Shown piece after piece: positions 33,854 to 34,907 of a stretch of DNA of 34,907 bases (positions are counted from its first letter, which is position 1; each line of letters starts with the position of its first letter). The DNA lies in assembly GCF_014652815.1 (NCBI RefSeq), contig NZ_BMZN01000007.1:1-34907 (forward strand), written 5' to 3'. This stretch comes from Alcaligenes pakistanensis (lineage in GTDB: Bacteria; Pseudomonadota; Gammaproteobacteria; Burkholderiales; Burkholderiaceae_B). The position numbers were made by a program, and so were the translations under genes. Under the pieces are notes generated by a model. That model made no database searches, was not told the origin of the DNA, and worked only from the letters and a program-made list of their open reading frames with translations.

Positions 33854-34828
33854 ATGAACGTCATGAAAAAAACACTGGCGGGCCTGTTGGCAGCCTTATG
33901 TCTGGGGGCCGTGGGCACGGCTTGGGCGGACTATCCGGATCATCCCGTGCGGGTGGTGATTCCTTATCCACCGGGGGCAGCGGGCGATATTATTTTCCGT
34001 ATTCTGCAGCCTGAGTTGTCCCGTGAACTGGGGCAGACGGTGATTACGGATTACAAGACCGGTGCGGGCGGCAATATTGGCACGCAAATGGTGGCGCGCT
34101 CTAAGCCGGATGGTTATACCTTGCTGTTTTCGGCGACCAATAATTTTGTGATCAATCAGTTTCTGTACAAAAGCATGGGTTATGACCCATTCAAGGATCT
34201 GTATGTGATCAATAAGGTGGCCGATGCGGCGGCTTTGGTTTATGTGAATGGGCAGTTGCCGGTCAACAATATGGCCGAGTTTCGGGATTATGTTCAGCAG
34301 CACAAGGGTTTGGTGAATTACGGCACGCCAGGGGCGGGGACTACACCGGAGCTGTCGGCCTGGAAGTTGTCCGAGGCTTTGGAGGGCGACATGCTGGGTA
34401 TTCATTACCGGGGTTCGGCGCCTGGTATTCAGGCTTTGTTGAGCAATGAAGTGCAGATGTTTGTCAGCAGCTATGGTTTGGGGGCGGCGTTCTTGCCGGA
34501 GGGGCGCTTGAAGGCTTTGGCTGTGGCTTTGCCGGAGCGTTTTCCTGCTCTGCCGGATGTGCCCACGATGGAGGAGCTGGGCTACAAGGATGTGATCATC
34601 AGTAATTGGTGGGCCTTGGCGGTTCCTGCAGGGACGGATAAGGAAATCGTGAGCAAGATTGAAGGGGCTTTGGAGAAGGTGCTGGCTGATCCGGTGATTC
34701 GTGGCAAGTTGCTGGATCAGGGGTATTTGTTGTCCAAGGTTTCTGCTGATGAGTTTCGGGCGGGATTGCCGGCTGAGGCGGATTACTGGCATGACATTGT
34801 GAAAAAGGCGGGGATTAGTTTGGACTAA
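33854..34828 (+). CDS. Bug-family periplasmic receptor, second copy
   Basis: 324-residue solute receptor with a Sec signal peptide (MNVMKKTLAGLLAALCLGA, cleavage near AWA-DYPDHP). Mature motifs: HPVRVVIPYPPGAAGDIIFR, TGAGGNIGTQMVA, NYGTPGAGTTPE and IHYRGSAPGIQAL. It shares the family pattern with the receptor at 6952 but differs widely in sequence, so the ligand is probably different. GGGGGAGA precedes the ATG. It forms a unit with the upstream hydrolase gene. No TctAB genes are seen; the 79 nt after its stop hold nothing I recognise. Confidence 0.9.
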   Translation: MNVMKKTLAGLLAALCLGAVGTAWADYPDHPVRVVIPYPPGAAGDIIFRILQPELSRELGQTVITDYKTGAGGNIGTQMVARSKPDGYTLLFSATNNFVINQFLYKSMGYDPFKDLYVINKVADAAALVYVNGQLPVNNMAEFRDYVQQHKGLVNYGTPGAGTTPELSAWKLSEALEGDMLGIHYRGSAPGIQALLSNEVQMFVSSYGLGAAFLPEGRLKALAVALPERFPALPDVPTMEELGYKDVIISNWWALAVPAGTDKEIVSKIEGALEKVLADPVIRGKLLDQGYLLSKVSADEFRAGLPAEADYWHDIVKKAGISLD

Positions 34829-34907
34829 TCACTGTTTTCTGTTTGGGCTTTGTGTGGGGAAGAGGATGGTTTTCTTGTGGGGCCCCTGTCCGGCTTGTCG
34901 GGCGAGT

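Overview
This 34.9 kb window looks like chromosome of a betaproteobacterium of the Alcaligenaceae, most likely Alcaligenes or a close relative. The reasons are moderately high GC, two Bug-type periplasmic receptors, and a gene set and order closely resembling, as I remember it, the picolinic acid (pic) cluster of Alcaligenes faecalis JQ135. No database search was possible; names rest on motifs and remembered family sequences.

Layout. (1) 1-1355, plus strand: the 3' part of a 2,5-dihydroxypyridine dioxygenase gene (nicX type) overlapping a maleamate amidohydrolase gene (nicF type), closed by a strong terminator. These are lower-pathway steps of pyridine-ring catabolism. (2) 7935-1383, minus strand: a six-gene operon with a Bug receptor, a cytoplasmic homologue of 4,5-dihydroxyphthalate decarboxylase, the medium, small and large subunits of a molybdenum hydroxylase, and a CoxG protein. 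(3) 11855-8333, minus strand: a four-gene Rieske oxygenase (ferredoxin, reductase, alpha, beta) matching 6-hydroxypicolinate 3-monooxygenase PicB. (4) 12233-23742, plus strand, divergent from (3): a TRAP receptor, a second molybdenum hydroxylase (large, medium, and a small subunit fused to a CoxG domain) matching picolinate dehydrogenase PicA, an ABC transporter, the two TRAP membrane subunits, and an XdhC maturation factor. (5) 23933-28109: housekeeping-type genes (NAD(P)HX repair enzyme, EamA exporter, phospholipase-D-like lipoprotein). (6) 28197-34828: a very large SARP/BTAD-ATPase regulator, a GntR/UTRA regulator, a metallo-beta-lactamase-fold hydrolase and a second Bug receptor.

How it fits together. 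Picolinate enters through the TRAP or ABC systems, PicA hydroxylates C6, PicB hydroxylates C3, a decarboxylase expected left of the window gives 2,5-dihydroxypyridine, and the nicX/nicF products open the ring and remove ammonia. The main proposal is that operon (2) feeds this route from a pyridine dicarboxylate, most plausibly quinolinate: 6-hydroxylation by its own Mo hydroxylase, then loss of the 3-carboxylate by the phthalate-decarboxylase homologue, giving 6-hydroxypicolinate, the PicB substrate. Both operon (2) and the picB/picT1 intergenic region carry TCAG-N4-CTNN boxes, the reported operator pattern of the MarR repressor PicR, whose ligand is reported to be 6-hydroxypicolinate. In operons (2) and (3) a box sits at nearly the same distance from a -10 hexamer, which suggests one regulon.

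No tRNA, rRNA, CRISPR array, insertion sequence or integrase was seen.
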